The position numbers were made by a program, and so were the translations under genes. A model generated the notes under the pieces. The model saw only the letters and a program-made list of their open reading frames with translations. It searched no databases and was not told where the DNA came from. A stretch of DNA of 8,219 bases from Candidatus Omnitrophota bacterium (lineage in GTDB: Bacteria > Omnitrophota > Gorgyraeia > Gygaellales > Profunditerraquicolaceae), in NCBI GenBank assembly GCA_028711825.1, contig JAQTRM010000051.1, positions 1 through 8,219 on the forward strand. The letters run 5' to 3'. Shown piece after piece: positions 7,434-8,219 of the stretch (within the stretch, counting starts at the first letter, position 1; every line of letters begins with the position of its first letter).

Positions 7434-7441
7434 AGAAAGGA
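7434..7441 (+). promoter_or_regulatory. Shine-Dalgarno site fixing the MBL start
   Basis: AGAAAGGA lies eight bases before TTG 7450 and is identical to the sites before the genes at 68 and 1137. The longer frame from ATG 7402 would begin inside the terminator loop and would be translated through its 3' arm and T tract, adding 16 residues without family similarity. I therefore choose TTG. Confidence 0.7.
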
Positions 7442-7449
7442 TTCCGGTT

Positions 7450-8163
7450 TTGCTGATAAAAGTAGTTTTCGATAAGGCCTCTTCGGATAACCGGCTTAAT
7501 ACGGGCTGGGGTTTTTCCTGCCTGGCCGGAGGAAAAATATTGTTCGATACCGGCGGGAATGGCGGGCACCTGCTGGAGAACCTGCGGTTTTTAGGCGTTG
7601 ACGCAGATAAAATCGAAGCGGTAGTTATTTCCCATGACCATTGGGATCACTGGGGAGGGCTCTGGGATTTACTTCGGAAGAGAAAAGGGCTGCGGGTTTA
7701 TATTTGTCCGAATTTCAGCCGCGAGTTTAAAGATAAGGCCGGCGAAGCGGGCGGCAGTTGTGTGGAGCTGGGGAAAGCCTCCGAAATTGCCCCGGGCATA
7801 TTTTCCACCGGTGAGATAGCCGGAAGTTACGACGGTAAATATATGGCGGAGCAGGCGCTTGTATTAAAGACAACCAACGGGATCAGCGTAATTACCGGAT
7901 GCGCCCATCCCGGGATAATTACGATGCTTGAAAATGTTAAGAATAACTTTCCCGGAGAAAATATTCATCTGGTGATGGGGGGATTCCATTTGAAAGATGC
8001 GGATAAACAAGCGATAGATAGCGTGATCTCGAATTTCCTGCAGATGAAAGTTGCGTTGGCCGGGCCCGCGCATTGCTCGGGGGATGCCGCGGAAGAAGAG
8101 TTTAAAAAAACTTACCTGGAGAATTTTATATCCGTTAAAGCCGGAGACAGCATAGAAGTTTAA
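7450..8163 (+). CDS. Metallo-beta-lactamase-fold hydrolase, COG1237 type
   Basis: From the TTG start this 237-residue cytoplasmic protein has the MBL-fold metal centre SHDHWDHWGG with His62, His64, Asp66 and His67. Further candidate ligands are His153 in TGCAHPG, His180 in MGGFHL and His208 in GPAHCSG. The run EQALVLKTTNGISVITGCAHPG followed by GGFHL is characteristic of COG1237 (metal-dependent hydrolases, beta-lactamase superfamily II), which includes proteins annotated as archaeal methanopterin-pathway ribofuranosylaminobenzene phosphate synthase-like enzymes. That annotation is not transferable here; the substrate is unknown. It is not a classical antibiotic beta-lactamase: there is no secretion signal. 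The gene follows the efflux operon in the same direction but is separated from it by a strong terminator-like hairpin, so expression depends on read-through or on a promoter I cannot see. Length is typical for the family. Confidence 0.9.
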   Translation: MLIKVVFDKASSDNRLNTGWGFSCLAGGKILFDTGGNGGHLLENLRFLGVDADKIEAVVISHDHWDHWGGLWDLLRKRKGLRVYICPNFSREFKDKAGEAGGSCVELGKASEIAPGIFSTGEIAGSYDGKYMAEQALVLKTTNGISVITGCAHPGIITMLENVKNNFPGENIHLVMGGFHLKDADKQAIDSVISNFLQMKVALAGPAHCSGDAAEEEFKKTYLENFISVKAGDSIEV

Positions 8164-8165
8164 TA

Positions 8166-8219
8166 GGGACACTTCTCTCAGAACCTGTTGGCCGGCAATA
8201 GTTTTTGAGGAAACGGTCC
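8166..8219. repeat. Palindromic element B related to element A, cut by the window end
   Basis: Starting two bases after the MBL stop, GGGAC...TTCTCTC (8166-8179) pairs imperfectly with GAGGAA...GGTCC (8207-8219), and an inner helix AGAAC (8180-8184) with GTTTT (8201-8205) is present. Its right half matches that of element A (7384-7424) at about 29 of 40 aligned positions, including an identical 12-mer AGGAAACGGTCC. It could be the terminator of the MBL gene, with its T tract outside the window, or a REP-like interspersed repeat. No transposase is visible. Confidence 0.5.

Noticed and set aside
7450..8163. Antibiotic-inactivating metallo-beta-lactamase
   Set aside because: There is no signal peptide, and the TGCAHPG and GGFHL motifs place it in the COG1237 hydrolase group rather than with class B beta-lactamases.

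Overview
The window carries six intact protein-coding genes, all on the + strand. It looks like chromosomal DNA of a diderm (Gram-negative-type) bacterium, because it encodes a complete three-part RND efflux system with an inner-membrane pump, a periplasmic adaptor lipoprotein and an outer-membrane channel lipoprotein. Moderate GC, TTG starts on two genes, AGAAAGGA-type Shine-Dalgarno sites and the mixture of families would suit an uncultivated environmental lineage. Omnitrophota is my best guess, from general impression only; nothing in the window proves a phylum.

Layout. (1) 1-67: leader of the first gene. (2) 68-949: a DUF89/ARMT1-like metal-dependent phosphatase from a TTG start. (3) 950-1136: intergenic region with a GCAA-capped stem-loop, a good sigma70-type promoter and an operator-like inverted repeat. 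(4) 1137-1373: a 78-residue AbrB/MazE/SpoVT-type DNA-binding protein. (5) 1374-1477: a short leader with a candidate promoter and a clear intrinsic-terminator-like hairpin. (6) 1478-7354: the adaptor, pump and outer-membrane channel genes (AcrA-AcrB-OprM type); the last two are separated by one base. (7) 7355-7449: a 13-bp-stem terminator whose T tract runs straight into the Shine-Dalgarno site of the next gene. (8) 7450-8163: a COG1237-type metallo-beta-lactamase-fold hydrolase, also from a TTG start. (9) 8166-8219: a second palindromic element that resembles the one at 7370-7424 and is cut by the window end.

How the genes fit together. The adaptor, pump and channel should assemble into one drug or solute efflux machine spanning both membranes. 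The AbrB-like protein has its own promoter and probably controls itself, the pump operon or both (inference from position). The DUF89 phosphatase and the MBL-fold hydrolase flank the system and have no evident mechanistic link to it.

The protein content belongs to known families. The less ordinary signals are non-coding: terminator-like hairpins placed immediately upstream of ribosome binding sites (before the adaptor gene and before the MBL gene), and the two related palindromes flanking the MBL gene. In both cases the longest possible reading frame (GTG at 1391, ATG at 7402) runs through the terminator hairpin, so I place the real starts downstream at 1478 and 7450. I saw no tRNA, rRNA, CRISPR array, transposase gene or known riboswitch class.
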